Both the position numbers and the translations under genes were made by a program. The notes beneath the pieces were generated by a model, which was given only the letters and a program-made list of their open reading frames with translations, made no database searches and was not told where the DNA came from. From positions 8,344,501 through 8,408,500 of the forward strand of contig NZ_JAMZEB010000002.1 in the NCBI RefSeq assembly GCF_024172165.1: DNA of 64,000 nucleotides, written 5' to 3'. The stretch comes from Nonomuraea thailandensis. GTDB taxonomy: Bacteria; Actinomycetota; Actinomycetes; Streptosporangiales; Streptosporangiaceae. Shown one piece after another: positions 1-7,547 of the stretch (the first letter of the stretch is position 1; each line of letters opens with the position of its first letter).

Positions 1-710
1 AGCAGCGCGCCGCCGCCCCGCCTGCGGGTGGGGTCGATGGCGATGATCGCGATGCGCAGCTTGTCGTCGTTGTCGACGCGGAACCTGCGGACCAGCTCGT
101 CGGTGAGCGAGGACTTGCCGGAGCCGCCCGTACCGGTGATGCCGAGCACGGGGGCCTGCCTGCCCGCCGCGCGCAGCCCCTCGGCCAGGCCCTCGGGGGC
201 GCGGCCCGACTCGATGAGGGTGATCGCGCGGGCCAGCGCCGCCTGGTCGCCGGAGACCACGGCCTCCACCGGCGGCGGGTCGCCCAGCTCGACGTCACAG
301 TCCTCGATCAGCTTGTTGATCATGCCGGGCAGGCCGTACCGCTGGCCGTCCTCGGGCGAGAAGATGCGGGTGACGCCGCGCGAGTGCAGCAGCTCGATCT
401 CCTCCGGGACGATCACGCCTCCGCCGCCGCCGTACACCTTGACGTGCCCGGCGCCGCGCTCGCGCAGCAGCTCCACCAGGTAGGAGAAGAACTCCACGTG
501 GCCGCCCTGGTACGAGCTGATCGCCACACCCTGGACGTCCTCCTGGATCGCCGCGGTGACGATCTCGTCCACCGATCGGTTGTGCCCGAGGTGGATGACC
601 TCGGCCCCCTGGGACTGGAGGATGCGCCGCATGATGTTGATCGCCGCGTCGTGCCCGTCGAACAGGGCAGCGGCGGTCACGAAGCGTACTGGGTGAGCCG
701 GGACGTGCAC
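1..710 (-). CDS. icmF: Fused isobutyryl-CoA mutase (IcmF), N-terminal part, truncated by window edge
   Basis: B12-dependent acyl-CoA mutase fused to its G-protein chaperone; it interconverts isobutyryl-CoA and n-butyryl-CoA. The visible ~236 residues show a B12-binding domain with the DxH-type motif FDGHDAAINIMRR (residues ~18-30), the SSYQGGH segment and a Gly-rich VYGGGGGV strand. The MeaI-type GTPase domain follows, with a Walker A motif GTGGSGKSS near residue 193. The catalytic TIM-barrel part lies beyond position 1. The start is GTG at 710, with AAGGAG nine bases upstream and an in-frame stop immediately before it. The order B12-binding then G-protein distinguishes IcmF from ordinary methylmalonyl-CoA mutase. 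It is divergent from the dehydrogenase at 815, with a perfect palindrome between them. Family call is firm; substrate follows family knowledge. Confidence 0.9.
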   Translation of the reverse strand, partial: MHVPAHPVRFVTAAALFDGHDAAINIMRRILQSQGAEVIHLGHNRSVDEIVTAAIQEDVQGVAISSYQGGHVEFFSYLVELLRERGAGHVKVYGGGGGVIVPEEIELLHSRGVTRIFSPEDGQRYGLPGMINKLIEDCDVELGDPPPVEAVVSGDQAALARAITLIESGRAPEGLAEGLRAAGRQAPVLGITGTGGSGKSSLTDELVRRFRVDNDDKLRIAIIAIDPTRRRGGGAL

Positions 711-751
711 GCCTGATCACTCCTTAGTGGGGCCTCTTCTTCCGAAGATAC

Positions 752-763
752 TAGGACGTCCTA
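752..763. promoter_or_regulatory. 12-bp perfect palindrome, putative operator in divergent region
   Basis: TAGGACGTCCTA is a perfect palindrome lying 42 bp upstream of the icmF GTG start and 52 bp upstream of the dehydrogenase start. Its placement suits a repressor or activator site for icmF. The binding protein is not identifiable from this window. Confidence 0.45.
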
Positions 764-814
764 CTATTTCCCAAGGGCGTCCGGGGTAGAGGGCCTGACG
801 AGGGGGTGACGCCG

Positions 815-1867
815 ATGCGCGCGCTGACGTTCGTGCCAGGTCAGAAGGGCACGCTCGACGTGGAGGAGGTGCCGGACCCGGAGCCGGGGCGGGGTGAGCT
901 GCTGGTCCAGGGGCTGGCCCTGGGCATCTGCGGGACGGACAGGGAGCTGGAGCAGGCCGAGTACGGCTGGCCCCCGCCGGGCAGAGAGCGCATGGTCATC
1001 GGCCACGAGTCGCTCGGGCGCGTGCTGGAGTCTCCGGACGGCTCCGCGTTTTCGCCGGGGGACCTGGTGGTGGGCGTGGTCCGCCGGCCCGACCCGGAGC
1101 CGTGCGGGGCGTGCGCGCACGGCGAGTTCGACATGTGCCGCAACGGCCGCTACACCGAACGCGGCATCAAGGAGATCGACGGGTACGGCAGCCAGAAGTG
1201 GACCGTGGAGGCCGCCTACGCGGTGCGTCTCGACCCCTCGCTGGCGGACGTCGGCGTGCTGGTCGAGCCCGCGTCGGTGGTGGCCAAGGCGTGGGAGCAG
1301 ATCGAGCGGATCGGCTCGCGCACCTGGTTCGACCCGCACACGCTGCTCGTCACGGGCGCGGGGCCGATCGGGCTGCTGGCCGCGCTGTTCGGACGCCAGC
1401 GCGGCATGGAGGTGCACGTGCTCGACCGGGCGCCGCGCGGGCACAAGTCGGACCTGGTGGAGGCGCTCGGCGGGACCTACCACTCGGCCTCTACGCTGGA
1501 GCCCTTCGCCAAGGCCAAGCCGGACGTCATCATCGAGTGCACCGGGGCGGGGCAGCTCGTCATCGACTCCATGATCACCACTGCGGCGGCGGGGATCGTG
1601 TGCCTGTGCGGGCTGGCTCCGGGAGGGCGTACGCACCGGGTGGACGCGGGGGTGATCAACCGGGACATCGTCCTGGAGAACGACGTCATCTTCGGCACCG
1701 TCAACGCCAACCTCCGCCACTACCGCGACGCGGCGGCCGCGCTGGCGGCGGCGGATCGGGGGTGGCTGGAGCGGCTGATCACGCGCCGGATCCCGCTGTC
1801 GCGCGCCCTGGAGGCCTTCCAGCCGGACGAGAACGACGTCAAGGCCGTCATCGACCTGACGTCCTAG
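815..1867 (+). CDS. Glucose 1-dehydrogenase-like zinc alcohol dehydrogenase (MDR family)
   Basis: Medium-chain dehydrogenase of ~350 residues, cytoplasmic, resembling the glucose 1-dehydrogenases of archaea and actinomycetes, which oxidise glucose or galactose to the lactone with NAD(P). GroES-like N-terminal half: GICGTD carries the catalytic zinc Cys, GHES the zinc-binding His/Glu pair, and the PCGAC...MC stretch is a structural-zinc lobe with fewer Cys than usual. The Rossmann motif GAGPIGLLAA lies near residue 180. ATG at 815 is preferred because the GAGGGGG ribosome site at 800-806 sits eight bases upstream; the GTG at 806 overlaps that site. It stands alone downstream of a divergent promoter region. 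Sugar specificity is inferred from overall resemblance (for example the GYGSQKW segment) and not proven. Confidence 0.8.
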   Translation: MRALTFVPGQKGTLDVEEVPDPEPGRGELLVQGLALGICGTDRELEQAEYGWPPPGRERMVIGHESLGRVLESPDGSAFSPGDLVVGVVRRPDPEPCGACAHGEFDMCRNGRYTERGIKEIDGYGSQKWTVEAAYAVRLDPSLADVGVLVEPASVVAKAWEQIERIGSRTWFDPHTLLVTGAGPIGLLAALFGRQRGMEVHVLDRAPRGHKSDLVEALGGTYHSASTLEPFAKAKPDVIIECTGAGQLVIDSMITTAAAGIVCLCGLAPGGRTHRVDAGVINRDIVLENDVIFGTVNANLRHYRDAAAALAAADRGWLERLITRRIPLSRALEAFQPDENDVKAVIDLTS

Positions 1868-1885
1868 CGGCACCGCCCGTGGTGC

Positions 1886-2833
1886 TCAGCTCGGGTCGTA
1901 GGGCTTGCGCCGCTTCGGGCCCGGGCGGCCGGCGCCCGCCGGGACCCGCGCCTTCGAGGGGCGCCCGCCCTGCGCGCCGGCCGCGGCCGGACGGGCCTTG
2001 GCCTGCGCCTGCGCCTGCTCCGCGAGCGCCGCGTCACCATGCTCCTGCGCCCGCCCGGAGTCCCCGGCCGTCTTCACCAGGAGAGCCTTGTCCTCGCCTG
2101 CCCCCGTGAACGGGTTCCTGGGCGAGGGGACCCTCGGCCCCGCCGGAGGCCCGGCCGGGCCGCCACGCCAGGGCAGCCACGGCAGGCGGCGGTGGGAGCC
2201 GCGGCGGCGGCCGGTGACGCGCAGCGAGAGCACGATGGTCATGAGCACCATCGCGGCCAATAACGCGGGCGGCGTGCCCAGCACGTCCAGCGGCGACCCG
2301 TGCCCGGTCTCGGAGCGGGGCGGCGCGACGAAGGGCCGCTCGGTCGAGCGGATCTCGTCCAGCCGCTCCAGGTTCCCCTTGACCATGCGCGGGATGCCGT
2401 ATCCGACGACCTTGTCCGTCTCCCTGGTCTTGCGCTTGAGCCAGACCCGATCGACGTTCGCCTCGATGGTGTGGATCTTCTTGCCCTCGACGCGCTCCAC
2501 GACCCCGACGTGGTCGATGCCCTTGTAGCTCTTGCCGCCACGCCAGTCGAAGAAGACCAGCGCTCCCGGCTCGGGCTGCCGGCTCCAGGCGTTCTGCTGG
2601 ATGAACCAGGCCGCGTGGGAAGGCGTCCAGGCGAACTCGCCGACGTAGTCGGAGAGGCCGGACTTGTTCGCGGCCCAGGCGAGGAACATGTCGCACCATG
2701 GCGCGTCGCGGTACTGGGTGTCTTGGACGCGATCCGCGTACCACTGGCCGAACTTGGTGAACTGGCCGCTCTTCTCCTTGTAGCCGAGTTCCTGCCGCAC
2801 CGTCTTCAGCAGCTCATCCGCGATCGGGTCCAG
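1886..2833 (-). CDS. CHAP-domain amidase-like protein with C-terminal membrane segment
   Basis: CHAP-family (Cys-His amidohydrolase/peptidase) protein, probably a cell-wall peptide or amide hydrolase. The N-terminal region is GYKEKSGQFTKFGQWY, then APWCDMFLAWAA with the catalytic Cys; GIDHVGVVERV supplies the His. A hydrophobic segment LLAAMVLMTIVLSL follows, then a Lys/Arg/Pro-rich tail, so the arrangement is catalytic domain, one membrane helix, basic tail. No N-terminal signal peptide is visible. Start choice is difficult. The only canonical start is GTG at 2800, which lacks a ribosome site. GGGAGGAG lies five bases before an in-frame CTG at 2833, giving an N-terminus (M)DPIADELLKTV; I used this. 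An in-frame TGA further upstream closes the frame with no ATG, GTG or TTG available. Confidence 0.72.
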   Translation of the reverse strand: MDPIADELLKTVRQELGYKEKSGQFTKFGQWYADRVQDTQYRDAPWCDMFLAWAANKSGLSDYVGEFAWTPSHAAWFIQQNAWSRQPEPGALVFFDWRGGKSYKGIDHVGVVERVEGKKIHTIEANVDRVWLKRKTRETDKVVGYGIPRMVKGNLERLDEIRSTERPFVAPPRSETGHGSPLDVLGTPPALLAAMVLMTIVLSLRVTGRRRGSHRRLPWLPWRGGPAGPPAGPRVPSPRNPFTGAGEDKALLVKTAGDSGRAQEHGDAALAEQAQAQAKARPAAAGAQGGRPSKARVPAGAGRPGPKRRKPYDPS

Positions 2834-2981
2834 GGTGACTCCTCCCAGAAAACCGACAAATCACGATGGACTGTAGTAGCGCCACCGCGGAATTGCGCGT
2901 ATCACCCGGAAAGTGTCTGGTTGTGAGCCTAAATTGTGGCTATGTGGCTCCTGTGGCCGAGGGGACCGGCTACTACTGCTG

Positions 2982-3752
2982 TTAGGAGCCGGCGCCCACC
3001 CGGTAGACGCCCTCGTCGCCCATCCCGGGAGCGACCACGTCGGCCACGATCACGGTCACGTTGTCCGGCGAGCCACCCTCGTTCGCCAGGTCGATGAGCC
3101 GCTGGACGCATGCCGCCGGGTCTGTCACCGTGGTCAGCACTTCGTGCAGCATCTCGGGCCCGAGCACGGTCGTGAGCCCGTCGGAGCAGAGGAGGTAGCG
3201 ATCATCAGGCTCGGCTTCGCGCAGCGCCATGTCGGGCTCGGCCCTGCCCTCGCTGCCCAGCACCCGCAGCACCATCGAACGGCGGGGGTGCACCGCGGCT
3301 TGATCCTCCGTTATCCGGCCTTCGTCCACCATCGACTGCACAAGTGTGTGATCCTTGGTCATCTGGTAGAGCGCGCCATCGCGAAGCAAGTATCCGCGGG
3401 AGTCACCGAGATGAGCCAGGGCGAAGTGGTAGCCATCCCACAGCATGGCGGTCACCGTGGTCCCCATGCCCCTGCGCGCGGGGTCGATCTCGGCCAGCTC
3501 GACCAGCCTGCGAGCCGCCTCGTGCACGGCGCCCTCCAGGGCCGCCTCCAGATCCGAGCCGGTCTCGGGAAGCGTGGCATCCAGCTCGCGCATGACGGCG
3601 ATCGCCGCCGAGCTCGCCAGCTCGCCGGCCGCGTGTCCACCCATCCCGTCAGCCACCACGAGCAACCGGCCGCTCGCGTAGCCAGAATCCTCGTTCTGCT
3701 CCCTGCGACGGCCCACGTCTGATCCGGCGGCATAGCGGATGTTGTGCTTCAT
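2982..3752 (-). CDS. PP2C-family Ser/Thr protein phosphatase (PstP-like catalytic domain)
   Basis: Metal-dependent protein phosphatase of 256 residues, the full catalytic domain with no membrane or sensor extension, so cytosolic. PPM motifs are all present: RREQNED near residue 17 (metal Asp), VVADGMGGHAAGE near 33-45, GMGTTVT, HLGDSRGYLL, DHTLVQ, LLCSDGLT and the terminal GGSPDNVTVIV. These families reverse phosphorylation by Hanks-type kinases; two such kinases lie in this window (5630 and 60897), the first only two genes away. It is transcribed divergently from the methyltransferase at 3829, with about 76 bp between the starts. The 145 bp between it and the CHAP gene (2834-2981) shows no gene. 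Confidence 0.92.
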   Translation of the reverse strand: MKHNIRYAAGSDVGRRREQNEDSGYASGRLLVVADGMGGHAAGELASSAAIAVMRELDATLPETGSDLEAALEGAVHEAARRLVELAEIDPARRGMGTTVTAMLWDGYHFALAHLGDSRGYLLRDGALYQMTKDHTLVQSMVDEGRITEDQAAVHPRRSMVLRVLGSEGRAEPDMALREAEPDDRYLLCSDGLTTVLGPEMLHEVLTTVTDPAACVQRLIDLANEGGSPDNVTVIVADVVAPGMGDEGVYRVGAGS

Positions 3753-3828
3753 ACCCTGCAGTAAATCATTGGTTGAAAGACTTCACAAGCAGATGCGCTG
3801 AAGACTCTTGTGAACTACTGTGGGCTCC

Positions 3829-5589
3829 ATGAGCCACGACCCGACCGTGAACGCCGGGGACATCGCCCGGCTCGCAGGTGTCGGGCGTGCCGCGGTGAGC
3901 AACTGGCGCCGTCGCCACGACGACTTCCCCCAGCCCGTCGGCGGAACCGCCAACCAGCCGCTGTTCTCGCTGCGGCAGGTCGAGTCCTGGCTGCGGCGCT
4001 ATGGGAAGTCCTACCAGGTATCGCTGGGAGATCGGGTCTGGCAACGCCTGAAAGCCGCGGGCGATTTGCGGCTGGGTGAGCTGGTCGCCCAGGCCGGATC
4101 GCTGCTGACCAGGGCGGACACCGACGGCGGGCTCGACAGCGAGCTGGCCGAGCTCGTCCGCGAGCTGGGCGAGCGGCACGGCGCGTCGGCCGCGTACGAG
4201 TTCCTCTGCGAGCGTTACCTCGAAGCCCACTCCCGGCAGCTCTCGGTCACCCGGGAGGACGTCGCCGCGCTGATGGTGCGCCTCGTGGGCGCCGGCGGCG
4301 CGACCGTGCTCGACCCGGCCTGCGGCGTCGGCACCCTGCTGCTCGCCCCGGGCGCCCCGGTGCGGGTGCTCGGGCAGGAGCTCAGCGAGACCTCGGCCGC
4401 CATCACCGCCTCCAGGCTGCTGCTGCGCGGCGTCGAGGCCACGATCGTGGCCGGCGACACCATGCGGCACGACGGCTTCGCGGGCGAGCGGGCCGACGCC
4501 GTGGTGTGCGACCCGCCGTTCAACGAGCGGGCCTGGGGCTACGAGGAGCTGACCGGCGACCCGCGCTGGGAGTACGGGCTGCCGCCGCGCGGCGAGCCCG
4601 AGCTGGCCTGGGTGCAGCACTGCCTCACCCACGTCAAGCCGCGCGGCCTGGTCGCCATCCTCATGCCGCCGGCCGCCGCCAGCCGCAAGGCGGGCCGTCG
4701 CATCCGGGCCAACCTGCTGCGCGCGGGCGCGCTACGGGCGGTCGTCGCGCTGCCCGGCTCCGACCTCTGGCTGCTGCGCCGCCCGGCGGCCGGTGAGCGG
4801 CCGCCGTCCGAGGTGCTCATCCTGGACGCCACGGCCGACCTGTCGGTGGTCGAGCCGGCCTGGCAGGCGTACCTGGAGGACCGTTCCGACCAGACCGTAC
4901 GCATCATCGACCTGCTGGCCGACGAGGTCGACATGACCCCGGCCCGGCACCAGCGGCACGACGACGTGGGCCGGGCGTTCACCGAGGCCCGCGACCGCTT
5001 CCTCGCGGCGGCGGCCGTGCCGCCGGACCTGAAGGTGCTGGAGCAGCCGCTCGACCAGCCCGCGACCACGCTGGGCGACCTGATCAAGGAGGGGCTGGTG
5101 ACCACGTCGCAGGCCCCGCCCAAGATGTCCGCCGACGGCGGCGACGTGCCGGTCCTGACCGCCGACGACGTGCTCACCGGCGGCGCCCCGTCCGGCCTGG
5201 CCGCCGTGCAGCAGGGCCTCGTGCCGCTCCAGCCGGGCGACGTGGTGGCCTCCTACTCGGCCGTGCGGGTGGTGGAGGACGGCGGCGGCGCCGTGCTGGG
5301 GCCGCACCTGACGCTGTACCGGGTGGACGCGCGCCGGCTCGACCCCGACTTCCTGGCCGGCTTCCTGCGGGCCGCCGGCGGGCGGGTGACGACCGGCTCC
5401 AGCAGGTTCGACGTGCGGCGCACCCGCCTGCCGCGGCTGTCGCTGAAGGAGCAGAAGGCGTACGGCGAGGCGTTCAGGCAACTGGCCGTGCTGGAGGACG
5501 CCATCCGTGAGACCTCGACGCTGGGGCAGACGCTGATCCGGCTGGGCCTCGACGGCCTCGCGGACGGGCACCTGCACCCGCAGTCCTGA
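3829..5589 (+). CDS. Solitary N6-adenine DNA methyltransferase with N-terminal HTH and fused specificity-like region
   Basis: Predicted SAM-dependent DNA methyltransferase of about 586 residues. An N-terminal helix-turn-helix resembling MerR/excisionase domains (DIARLAGVGRAAVSNWRRR) is followed by a helical HsdM-type region. The catalytic core has motif I LDPACGVGTLLL and motif IV VVCDPPF (DPPF in place of the NPPF/Y usual in type I enzymes). The last ~180 residues resemble half an HsdS target-recognition unit: TLGDLIKEG, LQPGDVV, LDPDFLAGFL, and SRFDVRRTRLPRLSLKEQK. No restriction nuclease or separate HsdS gene is nearby, so it looks like a one-chain orphan modification enzyme. ATG at 3829 (MSHDPT) is preferred over the GTG at 3820; neither has a strong ribosome site. 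Recognition sequence is unknown. Confidence 0.8.
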   Translation: MSHDPTVNAGDIARLAGVGRAAVSNWRRRHDDFPQPVGGTANQPLFSLRQVESWLRRYGKSYQVSLGDRVWQRLKAAGDLRLGELVAQAGSLLTRADTDGGLDSELAELVRELGERHGASAAYEFLCERYLEAHSRQLSVTREDVAALMVRLVGAGGATVLDPACGVGTLLLAPGAPVRVLGQELSETSAAITASRLLLRGVEATIVAGDTMRHDGFAGERADAVVCDPPFNERAWGYEELTGDPRWEYGLPPRGEPELAWVQHCLTHVKPRGLVAILMPPAAASRKAGRRIRANLLRAGALRAVVALPGSDLWLLRRPAAGERPPSEVLILDATADLSVVEPAWQAYLEDRSDQTVRIIDLLADEVDMTPARHQRHDDVGRAFTEARDRFLAAAAVPPDLKVLEQPLDQPATTLGDLIKEGLVTTSQAPPKMSADGGDVPVLTADDVLTGGAPSGLAAVQQGLVPLQPGDVVASYSAVRVVEDGGGAVLGPHLTLYRVDARRLDPDFLAGFLRAAGGRVTTGSSRFDVRRTRLPRLSLKEQKAYGEAFRQLAVLEDAIRETSTLGQTLIRLGLDGLADGHLHPQS

Positions 5590-5629
5590 CGGTGTAGTTT
5601 TTCCCCGAAAGGCTGCGGGAGGGGCGTTG

Positions 5630-6520
5630 ATGGTCATCGGTGACCGCTATGAGCTCGACGACCTCCCCCTTGGGCAAGGTGGCATGGGCGCCGTCTACGC
5701 CGGCCACGACCGCCACCTGGACCGGCGGGTCGCGGTGAAGCTGCTGCGGCTGCCCAGCGGGCCCGATCACGAGCTGGAGCGCAGGTTCATCCGCGAGGCG
5801 CGCATCCTGGCCAGGCTGGAGCATCCGGGAGCTCCCGTCCTGTACGACTTCGGCACTCACGAGCAGCGGCTCTACCAGGTGATGCAGTTCATCGAGGGCG
5901 TCACGGTGGCCGACGTGGTGCACGAGCACGGCCCGCTGCCGGTGCCGTGGGCGGCGGCGATCGCGGCGCAGGCGTGCGCGGTGCTGTCGGCGGCGCACGC
6001 CCTGGCGATCTGCCATCGCGACCTCAAGCCGACCAATCTCATGCTCTGCCCCGACGGCAGCGTGAAGGTGCTGGACTTCGGGCTGGCCATGTTGCGGGAG
6101 TCGGACGTCACGACGTTCACCAGGATCGGGCAGATCCTGGGGACTCCGGCGTACATGGCTCCCGAGCAGATCCAGCACGGCGTCGCCGAGCCGCGCAGCG
6201 ACCTGTACTCGCTCGGGTGCGTGCTGCACGAGATGCTGAGCGGGCGGCAGCTCTTCACCGGCCCGACCGACTACGTGGTCTTCGAGAAGCAGGTCAAGGA
6301 GCGGCCGCCGCGGATCCCGGGCCTGCCGGAGCCGCTGAGCGCGTTGCTGGCGCAACTGCTGGAGAAGCAGCCGGACGACCGGCCCGCCGACGCCGAGGAG
6401 CTGTACGAGCGCCTCGACCCCTTCGCCGTGGACCTGCCGATGTTGCCCGGGTTCCTGGCCGAGGCGCCGAGCCCGGGCCGCATGTACGCCCGGATGGCCG
6501 GACGCGTCCTGACCACCTGA
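5630..6520 (+). CDS. Soluble Hanks-type Ser/Thr protein kinase
   Basis: Kinase of 296 residues, catalytic domain only, with no membrane segment or extracellular sensor, so cytosolic. Gly-rich loop GQGGMGAVY (residues 15-23), ATP-anchoring Lys37 in VAVKLL, catalytic Asp131 in HRDLKPTN, Mg-binding Asp149 in DFG, and the APE-type MAPEQ motif are all intact. A Thr-rich activation loop (SDVTTFTRIGQILGTP) offers autophosphorylation sites. ATG at 5630 follows GGGAGGGG by five bases; the TTG three bases earlier is less likely. It lies 40 bp after the methyltransferase stop and is probably co-transcribed with it. The PP2C phosphatase at 2982 is a plausible antagonist. Confidence 0.92.
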   Translation: MVIGDRYELDDLPLGQGGMGAVYAGHDRHLDRRVAVKLLRLPSGPDHELERRFIREARILARLEHPGAPVLYDFGTHEQRLYQVMQFIEGVTVADVVHEHGPLPVPWAAAIAAQACAVLSAAHALAICHRDLKPTNLMLCPDGSVKVLDFGLAMLRESDVTTFTRIGQILGTPAYMAPEQIQHGVAEPRSDLYSLGCVLHEMLSGRQLFTGPTDYVVFEKQVKERPPRIPGLPEPLSALLAQLLEKQPDDRPADAEELYERLDPFAVDLPMLPGFLAEAPSPGRMYARMAGRVLTT

Positions 6521-6542
6521 CCTCCCCACCGCGAGCCACCGC

Positions 6543-6561
6543 TAAGGTAAGCCTTGCCTAA
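6543..6561 (+). promoter_or_regulatory. Iron box (DmdR/IdeR-type operator) before fecCD genes
   Basis: TAAGGTAAGCCTTGCCTAA matches the 19-bp actinobacterial iron-box pattern (TWAGGTWAGSCTWACCTWA) at all but one position. It lies directly before the ribosome site AAGGAGAG and the ATG at 6576. It predicts Fe(II)-dependent repression of the permease genes by a DtxR-family regulator. Confidence 0.85.
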
Positions 6562-6575
6562 CAAGGAGAGATCGA

Positions 6576-7547
6576 ATGCGGTGGACGGGACTCGGGCTGT
6601 CCCTGGCGGTGCTGGTGGTCACGGCGGCGTTGAGCCTGGCGGTCGGCGCGCAGGCGATACCCATCGGTGAGGTGTGGCAGCAGTTCTGGCACCCCGACGG
6701 CGGCGAGACGGCCGCCGTGATCCACGACCTGCGCCTGCCCCGCACGCTGCTCGGCCTCTGCGTCGGCCTGGCGCTGGGCCTGGCGGGCGCGCTCATGCAG
6801 GGCCTGACCCGCAACCCGCTGGCCGACCCGGGGCTGCTCGGCGTGAACTCGGGCGCCTCGCTGGCCGTCGTCTGCTCGATCCTGTTCTTCGGGGCGCACG
6901 ACATGACCACCTGGGTGTGGTTCTCGATGGGAGGCGCGCTGGTGGCGGCCGTGGCCGTGTACGCGCTCGGCGCCCACCACCCCACCCGCCTCGTGCTGGC
7001 CGGGTCCGCGATCAGCGCCTCGCTGGTGGCCGCGATCAACGGGGTGCTGGCGCTGGACTCCGGCGTGTTCGACCAGTGGCGGTTCTGGGACGTCGGCGCG
7101 CTGGCCGGGCGCTCGCTGGACGTGGTGGCGCAGGTGGCGCCGTTCGTGCTCGTGGGGGCGCTGCTGGCGCTGGGGCTCGGGCGCGGGCTGAACGTGATCG
7201 CGCTGGGCGAGCAGACCGGGCAGGCGCTGGGCGTGCGGCTGGGGCGTACCCGGCTGCTGGCCGGAGTGGCGATCACGCTGCTGTGCGGGGCGGCGACGGC
7301 GGCGGCCGGGCCGATCGGGTTCATCGGGCTGATGGCGCCGCACGCCGTACGCGCCTTCACCGGGCCCGACCACCGCTGGGTGCTGGCGTACTCGGCCCTG
7401 CTCGCCCCCGCGCTGCTGCTGGCCGCCGACGTGCTGGGGCGGGTGGTCGTGCGGCCGGGGGAGCTGGAGAGCGGCATCGTGACCGCGTTCGTGGGCGGGC
7501 CGATCTTCATCTATCTGCTGCGGCGGCGCAAGGCGGTGGCGGCGTGA
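6576..7547 (+). CDS. FecCD-family siderophore ABC permease (first subunit)
   Basis: Inner-membrane permease of 323 residues from the iron-siderophore/B12 importer family. About ten hydrophobic helices are visible, with the family signatures LPRTLLGLCVGLALGLAGAL and QGLTRNPLADPGLLGVNSGA near residues 50-92, and GPIGFIGLMAPH near 246, which is the region that contacts the ATPase. It forms a heterodimer with the product of the next gene, whose GTG start overlaps this stop by four bases. Control by the iron box at 6543 is expected. No ATP-binding subunit is encoded in this locus, so the transporter would need one from elsewhere. Confidence 0.93.
   Translation: MRWTGLGLSLAVLVVTAALSLAVGAQAIPIGEVWQQFWHPDGGETAAVIHDLRLPRTLLGLCVGLALGLAGALMQGLTRNPLADPGLLGVNSGASLAVVCSILFFGAHDMTTWVWFSMGGALVAAVAVYALGAHHPTRLVLAGSAISASLVAAINGVLALDSGVFDQWRFWDVGALAGRSLDVVAQVAPFVLVGALLALGLGRGLNVIALGEQTGQALGVRLGRTRLLAGVAITLLCGAATAAAGPIGFIGLMAPHAVRAFTGPDHRWVLAYSALLAPALLLAADVLGRVVVRPGELESGIVTAFVGGPIFIYLLRRRKAVAA

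Noticed and set aside
295..720. Open frame of 141 codons on the minus strand over the icmF start
   Set aside because: It is out of frame with the clear B12-binding and GTPase motifs, Arg-rich, and a byproduct of high GC content.
2982..6520. Complete Pgl/BREX defence system
   Set aside because: PglY, PglZ and the BREX ATPases are absent, and the phosphatase is PP2C in place of PglZ; only a loose functional parallel remains.
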